From Atrichornis clamosus (taxonomy: Eukaryota > Chordata > Aves > Passeriformes > Menuridae), in assembly GCA_013400975.1 (NCBI GenBank), contig WBMZ01006344.1:1-64000 (forward strand): 64,000 bases of DNA. Direction: 5' to 3'. Positions 23,795 to 35,622 of this stretch are shown one piece after another (position 1 is the stretch's first letter; every line of letters starts with the position of its first letter). The notes beneath the pieces are model-generated. The model did no database searches, was not told where the DNA came from, and worked only from the letters and a program-made list of their open reading frames with translations. A program made the position numbers and the translations under genes.

Positions 23795-23994
23795 CATAGA
23801 ATCATTTAGGTTGGAAAAGCCCTCTAAGATCACCAAGTCCAGCAATTAACCCAACACTGCCAAGGCCACCAGTAACCCAAGTCCCCAAGCGCTACGTGGC
23901 GTTTTCTGAGCGTTTCCAGGGATGGTGACACTACCACTGCCCTGGGCAGCCTGGATTTTTTCCTAATACCCACTCTAAACCTCCACCTGAATGG
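23795..23994 (-). mobile_element. CR1 LINE 3' end with internal deletion
   Basis: Reads catagaatcatttaggttgg, aaaagccctctaagatcacc, caacactgccaaggccacca, tttccagggatggtgacact, then ccctgggcagcctggatttt running directly into ttcctaatacccactctaaa. The usual 'ttccaatgcttgacaaccctttcagtgaagaaa' part is missing, so an internal segment has been lost. Same subfamily as the copy at 20.2 kb. Confidence 0.92.
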
Positions 23995-26559
23995 TGGACG
24001 TTTTGAGAGAACAGTCCCAGGCACAAATGAGTGCTGAGTGCTGCTTTCTGGAGTCTGTGTCCCAGTGAAGTGAATCAAGCCTGAGAGCTGACCAGGGAGT
24101 GCAGTGCCTCATCTCCCTTGGATGCCTGGCACCACCTCACTGAGAAACCCCAGCAGAATTTCTGTCTTTCCTCTAGCAGCAGAGAGAGAGACTCTTCCCA
24201 CATTTAAGCGTGTTCCTTTGTTCCAGTAACTGGAGGGGTCTGAGCTTCTCACTGGAAGAACAGAAGGGTCATCATCGTTAGTGTTGCTTTGTGAAATACT
24301 CATTCAGCAGGCGAGATGTATCCATGGATTCCAGATGGCCAAATTCTGCTTGGGCTCCACTGAGCTGTGCGTGAAGTTTTACGGGAGTCTAATAGGCCAA
24401 ATGCTTTCCTGTGTCACCTTCCTCTATTTGTGAGTGGCACCGTGGAGATACAGCAGGAATGAACGATGCTCAAACCTTCAGGAAGGTGATAACTGCCCCT
24501 CTGTGCCCACCTTGGATGGGGAGGATGCTTTCATTTTGCTCAGGAGATGAGAGATGTGAAGGTCAGGGACCTTCTGTGCATAGGTCAGACATCCATCTCT
24601 TTTCCCTGCAGGCCAGAACGAGTGCCAGCAGGAGTTAGACTCAACATTTGTAAACTTGAAAGGCGATGCTATAAAATTAGCATTTTCCCGTGTCTGAGTG
24701 TATTAATTCTTGCTTACAAGAAAATACACAAAGAAACTTGTTAAAGGAATAAATTAAAAATCATCTGTGTATATGATGAATCATGATCCAATTTCGTCTG
24801 AGAGGGAGAAAGAATTTTGGCTCAGCTGTCTGTATATTTTTTTTTCCCTCCAAAAATATTTTATGCAGGGGCAATTACTAAGAATGAGTCAAATATGTTT
24901 TTCCCCACTCTTTCACTTCCATACAAGTAAATAGATTAGTTTGTGGCTTGTTAATGAACTCCAAGCAATTTCTCAGCTGTTGAGGTCTAAAGAGAAAGGG
25001 ATCTCTGGAAAGTTTCCCCAATGTGTTTTTATTTTGCTGTTTACTCTGCAGATTCATGTCTGTGTTTTGCGATTCTTTCTTACAGCTGTAAATAATTCTT
25101 CCCCATTTCTGGAATTTCATCCCTATTTTATGCTAACCTGAGCTCTTTGAGGTTGATGGCTTAGTTGGTGGGTTTATTTCAGTGGATGTGCACGCCAATG
25201 TTGAGATTTCCATGAAGTGTGCTGTTGTGACCTATTTGTGAACGTAGCTTTGAGAGGAATGTAACCTTGCAAGCAGCTGGAGGGGTTTTTCTCCTGCACT
25301 GCAGCCTTCACTTGCTCTGTTTTGCTCTCTCCAGACCCTAGGCCATTCCTATAACTCATTGTGTAATGGCTGCTCACAGCTCAGCACCAGGATTTCACTG
25401 TCCCTTGGAGGGATGTGTTGTCACCCATATTTTTTTACTATCTCCTGTTAGGTGTGGATTGTCAGTAACTAAATCCTACCTGCGTGTGCAGGCAATTTCG
25501 CTTGTTCAGCAATGAAGACCATGAGCAATTACTTCTTCTGCACAGAACTGATTTCATACAGGTAGCAATTTAAACCCATTAGTTTTAAGGACGATTCTTC
25601 GCAAATATTTGCTCTGTCTCGTGTTCCTGTGTTCTAACACCAAGTAAAACCTTTCTTTTGGGATTGGGTGTACCAGTTTTGGATGGAATAGAAGCCGTGA
25701 GGGGCTGTTTGACCTAAGTTTGTGGGGAAAATGCAGACCTGTAAATTAAGTATATCACACTTAGCTAACTAGCTACTTAACTTTTATTCCATGATGTAAG
25801 AATTTATTTAATCAAGGACATTTACCTCTCTAGAAGCCTTCTGCCAAAAGGAGATTACATGTCAGTTTTTAATTCTGTGCCATTCCTATTGTAAAGGTGA
25901 GATAGAATTTCTCCTCACGTGCTGTTGTGAGAGGTCAGCAGAACCACACTTAGAGCTAGGTAGTGTTTTGGTACTGAAATCAAGCTTAGCAAGGATGTGC
26001 AGCCTTCTCTGGGCTCACGTGGTATAAAGAAATGACATCAAAGGCATCAGAATGGCTTCTAGGAGGTGTTTTACTGACCCTGAAGGAGCTGCTGTCTGCT
26101 GGGAACACACGAAGTTCCTGCACCTTGATGTGTTAAATGGTACATTTGAAGTGCTGTCAGTCTCTTTCTGACCCTCTGCTGCGAGGGCTCCCAGAACAGA
26201 GCTGTTTGTGGGTGTCAGGACCTTTCCATTATCACCATTAGTGAGACCATGGCACTTTAAAGCCCTCCCATAACATCACTCAGCATCACACTGTGAGGAA
26301 GGACAGTAAGGCTGCTGTTGTGCTTGTTTCTCCTCCATGGTTTCGGCATTGAAACATTAATTTTTCTCAGCACCTGTTGGCTCCAGCAGGAGCTGATGCT
26401 TCTCAGCACCTGAGCACTCAGCCTGTATTTTTTATAATGTGTAATTCTGAGCTCTGGTAGGATATCCTGTCCAGATGCCAAGTGTGTTGAAACTGTTTTT
26501 GTTTGAGGGCCAAGTTAGGGAATTTTTTAGCTACTCCAATGGAAAAAATATTTTTCATG
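23995..26559. other. Intronic sequence, nothing recognised
   Basis: About 2.6 kb without recognisable repeats, exons or RNA genes. Confidence 0.5.
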
Positions 26560-27330
26560 AAGTACTTCAAAAGCTTCAGGAGTTGGGAAATAGAAGGAAG
26601 AGAGGTTTCTTCCAAGTAGATGAAATTTAATTTAAATTCTATCGAAATAAATGTGGTTGCAGAAGTAAATGAGGTGCATAGGTAGAATAAGGGATGGGGG
26701 AGGTCCTTCTGGTGCAGATTAAATACTAAAATTGAAAAATGTGAAGTGAGTGGATATTAAGGAGTAGAGGAAAAGCAGTGAATAAAGTAGGAACAGAAGT
26801 TTTAGAAGGAATAGGTAGATTTTAGTGATATTGAAGGAATTGTCAGGATTAGGGAATATTGCAGGTCTGGTGAGAGCTAAGACATTTGTTACAAGGTTTG
26901 AGGAGTGAATTTTTGAGTAGACAGAATTCTGGTTTTATTCCCCCTCACCCCCCAAACTGTGACCCTGCTCTCCACTGGGTATTTGGGTATTTTTTCTTCA
27001 TCCTGGGAGGTTGGTCAGCAGGCTAGAGATGGACAGGTGTAACAGGAATGAAGTTCCAAAAGAAGAGTGGCCTGAGAACCTGCATGGGGCAGATGGCCAC
27101 AGTAAAGACAAACCAGATTTGAAAAAAAGAAAGGAGAAAGTCAGGACTGAACAGACAAATACGGACAGATAAGGATTTACAAAAGGAATTGTTGGGGAAA
27201 TCATAGGCAAAATTACTCCTCAGTATGGTCCGAGACAGTGGGGATTTGAAGCAGGGGGTGGGCAGGATACAGGAGAGAGAAGAAGTATCATAAAGGTTAT
27301 TGCTCAGCCCCTCCTGAGCTTTCATAGCAG
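26560..27330. repeat. Purine-rich block on the + strand
   Basis: Strand-asymmetric sequence rich in A and G (e.g. gagtagaggaaaagcagtga, tagattttagtgatattgaa, agaaaggagaaagtcaggac), interrupted near 26.93 kb by a T/C stretch. The complementary strand gives long frames purely from this bias. The origin, old repeat or low-complexity drift, is unclear. Confidence 0.5.
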
Positions 27331-27459
27331 AGCCTTGAGTGAATTTTCAGCTTTTTGGAGTTGTTTAGTATGGAATCAGTGGAATTCTCCTGAAATCCCT
27401 TAAATTCAGTGGGAGGTAGGTGTAATCTCTGTGCTGCTGTGGATTGTCTGCCTAATGCA

Positions 27460-27547
27460 CTTTTTTTCCCCCCCCATTTGTCCCTTTTGCCCAGTGAACT
27501 CTCATCCTTTGTCTTTCTTTTTCCCTTTTATTTTTTACTTCTCTCAG
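27460..27547 (+). other. Long pyrimidine tract ending in an acceptor-like CAG
   Basis: About 85 bp dominated by T and C (cttttttttccccccccat, tctttctttttcccttttat, tttttacttctctcag). It would score as a strong 3' splice site, but no good donor follows within a plausible exon and the downstream frame has no homology. I regard it as a decoy site. Confidence 0.45.
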
Positions 27548-30155
27548 CAACCATCACAGAGCTTAACAGACTCCCAGCATCTGACAACAAAGTTATGGTA
27601 CAGTATCCAAGATTCCAGTGTTAAGAATTATTTAACTAATGCAGTTTCTTTACCACAAGTCCTGTTCAGTTTATAGTGAAATAAATGAAAGTCTTTCTGC
27701 CAGCTTCAAAATAAACAGGATGGAGACTCATAATGAACAGAATTTCAGATGCTTTACTATTTAATTAGAAGGATACAGATTGTTTGATGGAATGATAATA
27801 ACAGCCTCTGATCACTGGTTCCAGTGAGAACTGTTGCTGTTGAGAATTTGTGGGGAAAAGAGAGTTCATTTTTCATGCTTAGGAAATATTAGCATTTGCC
27901 ATTGCCAGTATTAGATATTTAGTGCATGTAATTTGGTGCCTGAAAAATGCTGGCTTTGAAGTCTATTTTCCAAAAGTCATTTATGCATGCACAAAAGGAA
28001 GTTGATAGCAACAATATTAATATATTCTCATGGGAAAAAAATAATGTAAGCATCTCCTGCATAGGCAATGCAACCTCCTCTGTGTCATTCACCTCCTTTA
28101 GAAGGGACTGGAAACTGTTGTGCTTGTATTCCTTTGAGATGTAAAGTTGTTATATTACAAATTATCGCTTGTTTTCAGTATTGACTAGATAAATAAATGC
28201 AATTATGTTTATCAATGTTGAAAATTAGGCAACAGAAAGCAATTGTATGTGTTTGAGGATCTTTTCAGATGAAAAGCTGCATTCACTGAATTCTCATTGG
28301 CTTTTTCTCCCTGACATGTTTCATGATGTGAGCCCTCAATTGAATGAACAGCTGCAGTAAAAATGGCACCAGCCAAGTCACAGGGAATTCACAGGAAATT
28401 GAGACGTTTCAGGCTGTAAGACAAGACATTTGGGCCCTCGTTTACCTTGAGAAATGTTTGGCTTTTTATTAGTAAAATGTCTATAAACACAGAGAGGTGT
28501 CCAGCCTTTTGGTAAGCCTGGTACAGGTAGAGCAAAGATACTTTATTGAGAGATTTTATCTTTCTGGTGTTGAAAACAGCTTTTTTTTCTGGCCTTCTAC
28601 TTTGGGTTTGCTTACAGCACAAGCACGAGGGTAACAGGAAGGAGATGTCAGTGTTGATCAGGAGGATGCAGTAAGGGAAGAGCAGCAAACCTGCATCACA
28701 GCTCAGCTGTCTAAGAACATTCTTGGTTCATCTTCTTCTAAAGCAAGATCATCCTTAGCACTAAAGATCAGGACGCATCCCTTTGATCTTTGAAAATACC
28801 ATCTATTGCCTTGTATGGATGTTGGCAGAGCCAGGATGTTTTATCCCACCCAGCCCTGGCACACAGAGCAGCAGATGAGGGAGCACAAGGAAAGAACTTG
28901 GAGGCAGCAAGCGTCCTGCTGTCTTCAGCCCCATGAAATAGCAGAGCTGGTTCTGATGAATTTTAAGATGCTTTATAGTAAATGTTTAATGTCCTGGAAG
29001 TTTATGCAGCACTTCCACTTTTTAATTTAGTTCTGTGCCACACATTTTTAACACCCAAGTTAGTAAAGCTTTAAGCAGGGTGTTTAATGTTGTCATGGGA
29101 TGACTGTTCCTGATGCCCCCTCACGAGTCAGTCTGCCCCATAAACTCACCAATCAGATACCACATGGAAACATAAACCCTCCTAAAGCTTCCTTTCCCTC
29201 CACCTCTCTTGTTTTCCGTGTATATGAGACTTCTTTTAATATCTTTTTTTTCCCTCTGCAATAATATCTTCATCTTGTAATCTCCTCTGGTTATGGTAGT
29301 GAAGATCAAGCTGTGAAGAAATTTGGCAATAAAACCCAAATCACCTTCTCCATCACCTCCAGCCTAATAGGATATAATCAAAGTATTAAACAAACAAACA
29401 AACTATAAGCTAAATTAACTTCTTGCTAAATTTGTTGCAGTCTAGGGTGACTGAGTGAAGATGTACCATGGATATTGCTGTGCTTTCCCATGGCCAGTTT
29501 TACTACTCCATCTGTCCACAGCAGAAGAATCTCTTTCCTTCTTTCAGTTTTATAGGTTTAAGTTTTTTGGCAGTATAGTTATGGGAATATTCAAAGGAGG
29601 AATCATAACCGGAAAAAAGTGGCTTAGCTTAGTTCTCATTAGCTGTTCATCTAGGACAGATTGCACAGGATGGACTTGTGGAGTGTGTCTGATTGCTGCA
29701 GCATGGCAGCTTCATGGGGACACATTTTTGTCAGCTTGTTTGAGTGTGTCTGTGCCAGCTGACCTCACAGCTTGGTGTGCAGTCAATGAGCTCTAGAAAC
29801 TACGGTTTAAATCTAGAATCTCATTTTTGTGTCCCCCTTTGAACTTAATTTGCTGTTGTGTGTTTGCTTGATTTGTATTTGGCATCTGGCATCGCTGATC
29901 TGAACTAAAACTCATCACCCTCCATCCATAAACATTTGTTGTTCTTCAGTCCAGCTTTCAAGTCCAGAAAATCCTGGTCCCCACGTTTTTCCTTTTGTTT
30001 CCTTATGCTCTAAGCTCTACTTCTCATGTAACATTCATGTTCCTAATCCTTCTTTGTCTAGAAAGTAGGTTTTACTCTTTTACACTCAGAAGTGTTTTTA
30101 TATAGCAAGAAACCAAGGAGCTTTCAAGCCTCACTACTGCAGCTCTTATTACACC
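27548..30155. other. Intronic sequence with a short CAAA repeat, otherwise unrecognised
   Basis: Contains a (CAAA)n-type run at about 29388-29405 and unique-looking sequence. No exon or RNA gene recognised. Confidence 0.5.
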
Positions 30156-30272
30156 AGGTTGGACGGGGCTTGGAGCAACCTGGGATAGTGGGAGGTGTCC
30201 CTGCCCGTGGCAGGGGGGTTGGAGCAAGATGATCTTTAAGGTCCCTTCCAACCCAACCCTTTCTGTGACTTC
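30156..30272 (+). mobile_element. CR1 LINE 3' end
   Basis: Reads ccaggttggacggggcttgg, agcaacctgggatagtggga, ggtgtccctgcccgtggcag, then ggtcccttccaacccaaccc and tttctgtgact. Only the last 115 bp of the element remain. Confidence 0.93.
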
Positions 30273-30519
30273 TGTGTGTCTCGGTTCTCAAGACTTGGTG
30301 CCCATTGCCTTTCCTCCTTTTCTTCTTTGTTCCCTTCCTTGGCCTCATTCCTCAGGATCTGTCACTCACAGCCCCAAGCCCAGCGAGAGGCAGATCTGTA
30401 AAACTCTCTCCCTCAGCTTGCCAGGAAAACAGCACAAACACCCTCTTACAGCTCAGCTGAATTGGTACAGAAAGCATTTCTCAGCCTTGTAGCCTTTAAG
30501 TGAGAAACAGGATTTCAAA

Positions 30520-30800
30520 AGCTAATTTGCTTGTTTTCGTGGCACGATCTTAATTCTACGAGGGAGAGAAGATGATCTAATCTAATTTAATTTTGCTCTT
30601 TGAGGAGAAGGGAGATCACTTGGCCAGCTGCTGCTCTGAGCAAACACGGAGCGTGCAGGCTACAAGATAAGCTTTGAACTTTATCAAGTCTCTCAGCAGT
30701 ATATGCTAATGTGTGCTGTTGGGAGAGTTCTGAAACTTCTGCCTCTGATTGTATTAATTAGTTTGCTGCTCCAAATGAGCCGTATCTCACTGTAAAAAAA
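30520..30800. promoter_or_regulatory. Candidate conserved non-coding element
   Basis: Repeat-free block containing ggcacgatcttaattctacg, gatcacttggccagctgctg (E-box CAGCTG), caggctacaagataagcttt (GATA), cagtatatgctaatgtgtgc (octamer-like ATGCTAAT) and tgtattaattagtttgctgc (TTAATTAG). The mixture of binding-site cores is typical of developmental enhancers. No alignment was possible. Confidence 0.3.
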
Positions 30801-32935
30801 GGAGCTGTTACACATCAGGCTTTCTCTGTCCCTGATGCCTTAGTGTTTGGGCAGAGTGGACTGTGATTTCACAAATCAGGCCAAACCCATGTCCTCACTG
30901 TACTGCTGCTGTTTTGATTTCTTTTGAAACTTTAGGCATAATCTATTCAAGCTTTTCACTTATTACAAGAGGAAGAAGCATGTTCTACAGTCATGTGTTT
31001 GAAGAGGAAGACTTTTTCTCCCCAAATATTTTAACTTCTAAAACCCAAGGTAAGGAAGCATCTCAGAGATTCAGTGGTCATGCTGTCTAGACAGTGACAA
31101 ATTCCTTCAAAATCCAAATCCACGATAATTTAGGGCCACAAGATGCTTAACCTAATCTTTCTCTGAGGTGGATTTGTTGCATTCTTAAACCTGTAGTTTC
31201 TAGATGGAGTAAACTTGTCAACATGTTGAGATGTGTTTTCATGCCTATCACTTGTACAAATCTGACTCCTTCCACCAGCAGGCAGTGCCTCAGACCCTCC
31301 AAACCCTCCACTGACTGGAGACTGCCACCTCTGCTTCCATCCCTGCTGTGCACTCCCATGAGACCTCCCATAAAAGCTCTGGGCTTGTATTACAAGGTGC
31401 AGAGTGTTGGCAAATCTGAGTTTTAGACATGTTCAATAATTTAAAAATCATACATGCTTTGGAAAAAATTGGAGTTTTGTTGTGGTTATCATCTCTTCAT
31501 GCTGATGAGTTCATCAAGGTCATTAGCAGTCTGCTCTGTCTCTTTGCATATCTTGTTCATCTCCCATGCAATATCGTCCCAGGCTGCTTGACAGAGCCAT
31601 CCCTGTCTAGAGGAAAATAAAACTAACCAGGGGTTAAGTTTCAGAACTTCTGTGCTGTGTTCTCAGGTGCACGGCAGAAGTCCATGACCGTTCCAAGAGA
31701 AGTCAGTGTTCCAAAGCTGGGGAGACTTCCCTGCTGCCCTGGACTGCAGCCTGGATAACCCGGGGTGAGGACCGGTACCCTGTGAGGGCGTGCAGGGTGG
31801 GATCACCGTGTACAGAACCCCGGAACTGCTTGCCTGGGTGGGGAGGTGAGCAGTGTTTGAAGCTGGTAGCTCTAGCCTGCCTCACTCCCTGTGTGCCACA
31901 GCTGGTTCTGTCTGCATGCTCGTTTTTGCAGATTTGCAGTCTGTTAGGACAAAAAGCTTGACTTTCTTGTCATTGTATCATCTTGAAGATGATATCGTTG
32001 CTTCACACATGTGGTTTAAATCAAATAATTAACTCTCTCATCAGTTTTTGTGAGCAAACACAAGTCCTGCCTCCAGCTCCACATCTAGTGTAGCCTGTTG
32101 CTAAACTTGATGCACCATGTGCCTGCAGGGCCTAGGCTGTGCTTAGCCCCCTCAGACATCTCCCTAAACATTTGGCTAAAATCTCAGTATTGGCTCCAAA
32201 ACAAGTGTGAACTGTTCAGAACTGCTCATTTGGGTCAGACACTGCTCTGTGAGAGCCTTTCCAGCAGAGCTAATACACAGAATTATTTCTCTTCTATCAG
32301 CTATCTCTTTAGATTTCTTTTTTCATTTGTCTGAGAAAGACTTAAGAAGTAGATGAATCGCCAACATCCTTCCTGCGAAATAAAGAGTTCATACCTTCCA
32401 TATTAAACCAAAACTTCATATCAAGTCCTTTATAAAGACTTCACTCCATTTACCTATTTTCTGGAAAAAGCGAAGACACTGACATTTCTCTCTGAAATTA
32501 ACTTTTTCCTCAAATTGTAGTCAGCCCAATGATTTTCCCTTACTACTTTTAATTAAAGCAACATGACCACCAGTAAGGGGGTTTTAGGCAGCCTGAAGCT
32601 CTATGCTTGCCTTTCTTTTTCTTTTTTTTTGCTCAAGAGAAAGCAGAGTTAATACTCCCACCTGCTTTTCCGGAATACTTTTTCATTATTCCAAGAGCAA
32701 AGGCAATAAGCATTGTCTCACTTGATGATAACTATATTTAAAGCTTTCTTAAACTGAGGTCAGATAGGAAAGCTGAGCAGCATGAACTGGGGTTATGAAT
32801 GTACAGTGCAACCACCTGTACAGAATGCAGAGGGTTGTGGCAGATTTTCTACAAGCACAAATACTATTCTGTGTGTTTTATGTATTCACATACATCTACT
32901 TGAACTTAGGGAAGGTGATAAAACCTATCAAACTT
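30801..32935. other. Intronic sequence with a small GC/CpG-richer patch
   Basis: Mostly unrecognised. At 31755-31830 there are about five CpGs within some 75 bp (acccgggg, gaccggtac, gggcgtgc, caccgtg, ccccgga), which is unusual for this AT-rich intron. No exon identified. Confidence 0.45.
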
Positions 32936-33047
32936 CAGGTTGGACAGGGCTTGGACCAACCTGGTCTAGTGGAAAGTGTCCCTGCCCACGGCAGGGAATG
33001 GATCCAGAGGGGCTTTAAGGTCCCTTCCGACCCAAACCATTCTATGA
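32936..33047 (+). mobile_element. CR1 LINE 3' end
   Basis: Reads caggttggacagggcttgga, ccaacctggtctagtggaaa, gtgtccctgcccacggcagg, then cccaaaccattctatgaaca. Sense orientation, about 110 bp. Confidence 0.93.
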
Positions 33048-33419
33048 ACATTAAAGTCCATTCCATATTTTATTTAATAGGTGTTTTGGGGTAGTAATTG
33101 ACGTCTTTTCATTCAGTTTGCATATCCTTATTCCTGGAAATTGGTTGGCTATGTAGGTGTCTCCTTGCTAGGGTGGAGGGGTGCGGCTCTCCCCCTCTGT
33201 CCCTCTCTGTGCTGGGTGCTTGGACCAAGGCTGAGCCTCTTGTGCCCCTCTGCTCCAAGAGTAACTCTGCAGCAGGATGGTTATGGACCTGTCAAATAAG
33301 TGCCCAATTTGCAATTAAATAGGGAAGTTTTTTTCCTGTCATTGCCTCATCCTCCAACCTGTGATCCAAACACCAATCTGCATTTTTTCCCTTGCTTATT
33401 TACATCACTGTAACTAATA

Positions 33420-33476
33420 ATGCTTTCACAAACCAATTATGCTTCCACAAACTGATTATGCTTTTACAAATACAGG
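33420..33476 (+). repeat. Three tandem imperfect 19-bp units
   Basis: atgctttcacaaaccaatt, atgcttccacaaactgatt and atgcttttacaaatacagg follow each other exactly. Units 1 and 2 differ at three positions; unit 3 is more diverged at its end. Each carries the core ATGCTTNYACAAA. Confidence 0.85.
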
Positions 33477-35569
33477 CATAATCATTGATGCCTTCATTTA
33501 TTGCCTGTAATTGAAAGGTTGCTGCAAAGACTCCATTATCCAGGACAGGGTAACAATTTCTGTTGGTTTTTTTGTGTTTAGTCAGTATTGTTGAGGCAGT
33601 ACAACAGTGCTGTGCTGCCCTCTGCTACATCAATATCGAGGTGAAATCAAGAAACCCCTGCACACAAATAATTTCTGCAGACCTTTCATGCCAACAGAGC
33701 TAAGAAAGGGCAAGTGTTCAGGTGCAGAGGTGAAAGCTGTAGGTTTGGATAATATCTTTACTAATTAGTTCAGGCACGTAAGATAATTCCGCTAATTTTT
33801 GATTAGTTAAAAGTAAGTGGATAATGGTGCAAAAGGGAAGGAAATTGTTTCAGCTTCAGTTAACACACAGTAAACTCCCTTTTCCAGCCTTTTCACTGCA
33901 GACTTCCTTGAGAATATTAACAGTTCAAAGTACTTAGCTCTAAAAATCTCACCATGAACATTAGAATTATTTTTATTTCAGGATCCTGGTCTAACTGCAG
34001 CAGCAGTTCAATCAACCTTACAGTAGTGCAATCTTATTGAATTTCTGCCAGGAATGTAAATGAGAAGCCATTCTGCTTTAAAAGCTTCAGCTAATATAAT
34101 TAATTGCATTCATTTTCAAGGTGATGTCTTGCTTGTTTGGGCGAGTGAGCAGTAGGGGATAGAAAAAATGGAAATTTCATCAGTGATTACAAAAGAGATA
34201 GTGATTTACTAATTGCATTTCACCTTTTCCTGACAGTTTGTATCTCTTACCAATCTGCCTCCAGTCACTGGAAACATTTGTGTGGTGAGGGATTAGGATA
34301 AATACACTGGGAGGAATTCTTCAGTGGTGAATTTGTTTTTTCTTTCGTGGGGAAGTAGATTTGTCTCCTGTGTTTTGTAGCAAGTGTGGCCGTTTACCCT
34401 GCGGCCCTCCTGGGTTTTGGGTTAAAATGGGAAATGTAGTTGGGAGCAATCCTCTCTTGCAGGGTGCCATGGACCAGAGCCCTGTTGGCACCTGTGCTCT
34501 CAGGTTTTTAGCTCCAGGAAATATAAAAAAATAGTGATTTGCATCAGTTCACAAAGGTACCACAGGGTGCTGCAGATTCTGCCCATTTCCTCGTATTTCT
34601 GCCGTGTCAAAACTCAGTCCCCCACAAATTAAATGACCAGAATCAGCCTTCACAGTCTGCTCTGGCTCCTGGATATCCACCAGGGAGGCAGCTCACCTGC
34701 TGGGATGACTCCTGGTTCCTTCCTTTCTCTGCTGCCATGGAATTTCAGTGTTCAGTGACCTGTGCTGGGGCTGCTCACAGGTGTGTGGGCTGTGTGAAGG
34801 AGCAGGTGTTTATCTTGAAATCCATGATTATGGAGTGATGTGCATTGCAGAAAACACTCCCTTTATACCAATGTCAGTGCAGCTGGAGCCCCCAGGGCAC
34901 AGATGAGAAACTTCCTTAGGTCTTACCAGAAAAAATAAAAAAGGAAAAGTTTCAGAGTGGAAGAACCCTGAGAATAGATATGGTAGCACTTTCAGGAAAT
35001 ATTTAAAGATATTTAAGCTTCAATGCAAAATATATTTATACTTCTGACAGTTCTTACTCTTGTATTTAAATGTCAGATTTTTATATCTACAGGAAACTAT
35101 CAGTAGTATCAGTGCACCACCTACACAGGCAAAGAGCACGGGAGTTTCACCTGAATCCCTCCTGTACCAGGGAAGGGTGGCATGACCCATCACACACAGC
35201 CTCTGTTTCCCAGTTCTGTACATCAAGGTGAGAGTGGGCACTCCCAGCAATTTCTTTACTTCTGGGGAAAGGAAACCAGACCCCAAGGAAGCCATGGGAT
35301 GCTCCAGCAAATCCTCTGTTGCTGAAGCAGAGCTGGGGAAACCTTGACTGAAGGTCCAGAGCTGCCAGGCGTGCTCACATCCATCTCTGTCTCTCAACAG
35401 AAATAGCATTTCTGTGACCAACTACTTAACAATAGTTTTAGCTGTCCTCCTCTGCCCTTATTTTGCAGTAGCAATTTAGGAAGATTAACAAAAAAACCAA
35501 TTAGAATTTAGAAAGATTTTTCCATTCCCTTCTGCTATTATTTATTTGGCGTAGGTGTTCTAAAAGCAA
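33477..35569. other. Intronic sequence, nothing recognised
   Basis: About 2.1 kb of AT-rich unique-looking DNA without identifiable elements. Confidence 0.5.
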
Positions 35570-35622
35570 GATTAGAACTTGTTCCAGCCCAGAGGCTGGG
35601 ACAATATGTGGTGTGGGAGTGC
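35570..35622 (+). repeat. Copy 1 of a short dispersed repeat shared with 38.1 kb
   Basis: attagaacttgttccagccc followed by agaggctgggacaatatgtg and gtgtggga resembles the sequence at 38120-38170 through about 50 bp with scattered differences. It does not match CR1. Confidence 0.5.

Noticed and set aside
27023..27325. 100-residue - strand frame at 27.0-27.3 kb
   Set aside because: It comes from the purine-rich block read in antisense (Ser/Phe/Leu-rich); no conserved motif.
29088..29405. Possible LTR start (tgtcatgggatgactgttcc) followed by an AATAAA-containing stretch
   Set aside because: No matching second terminal repeat, TATA box at the right spacing or short target duplication was found; the similarity to avian LTR starts is only a few bases.
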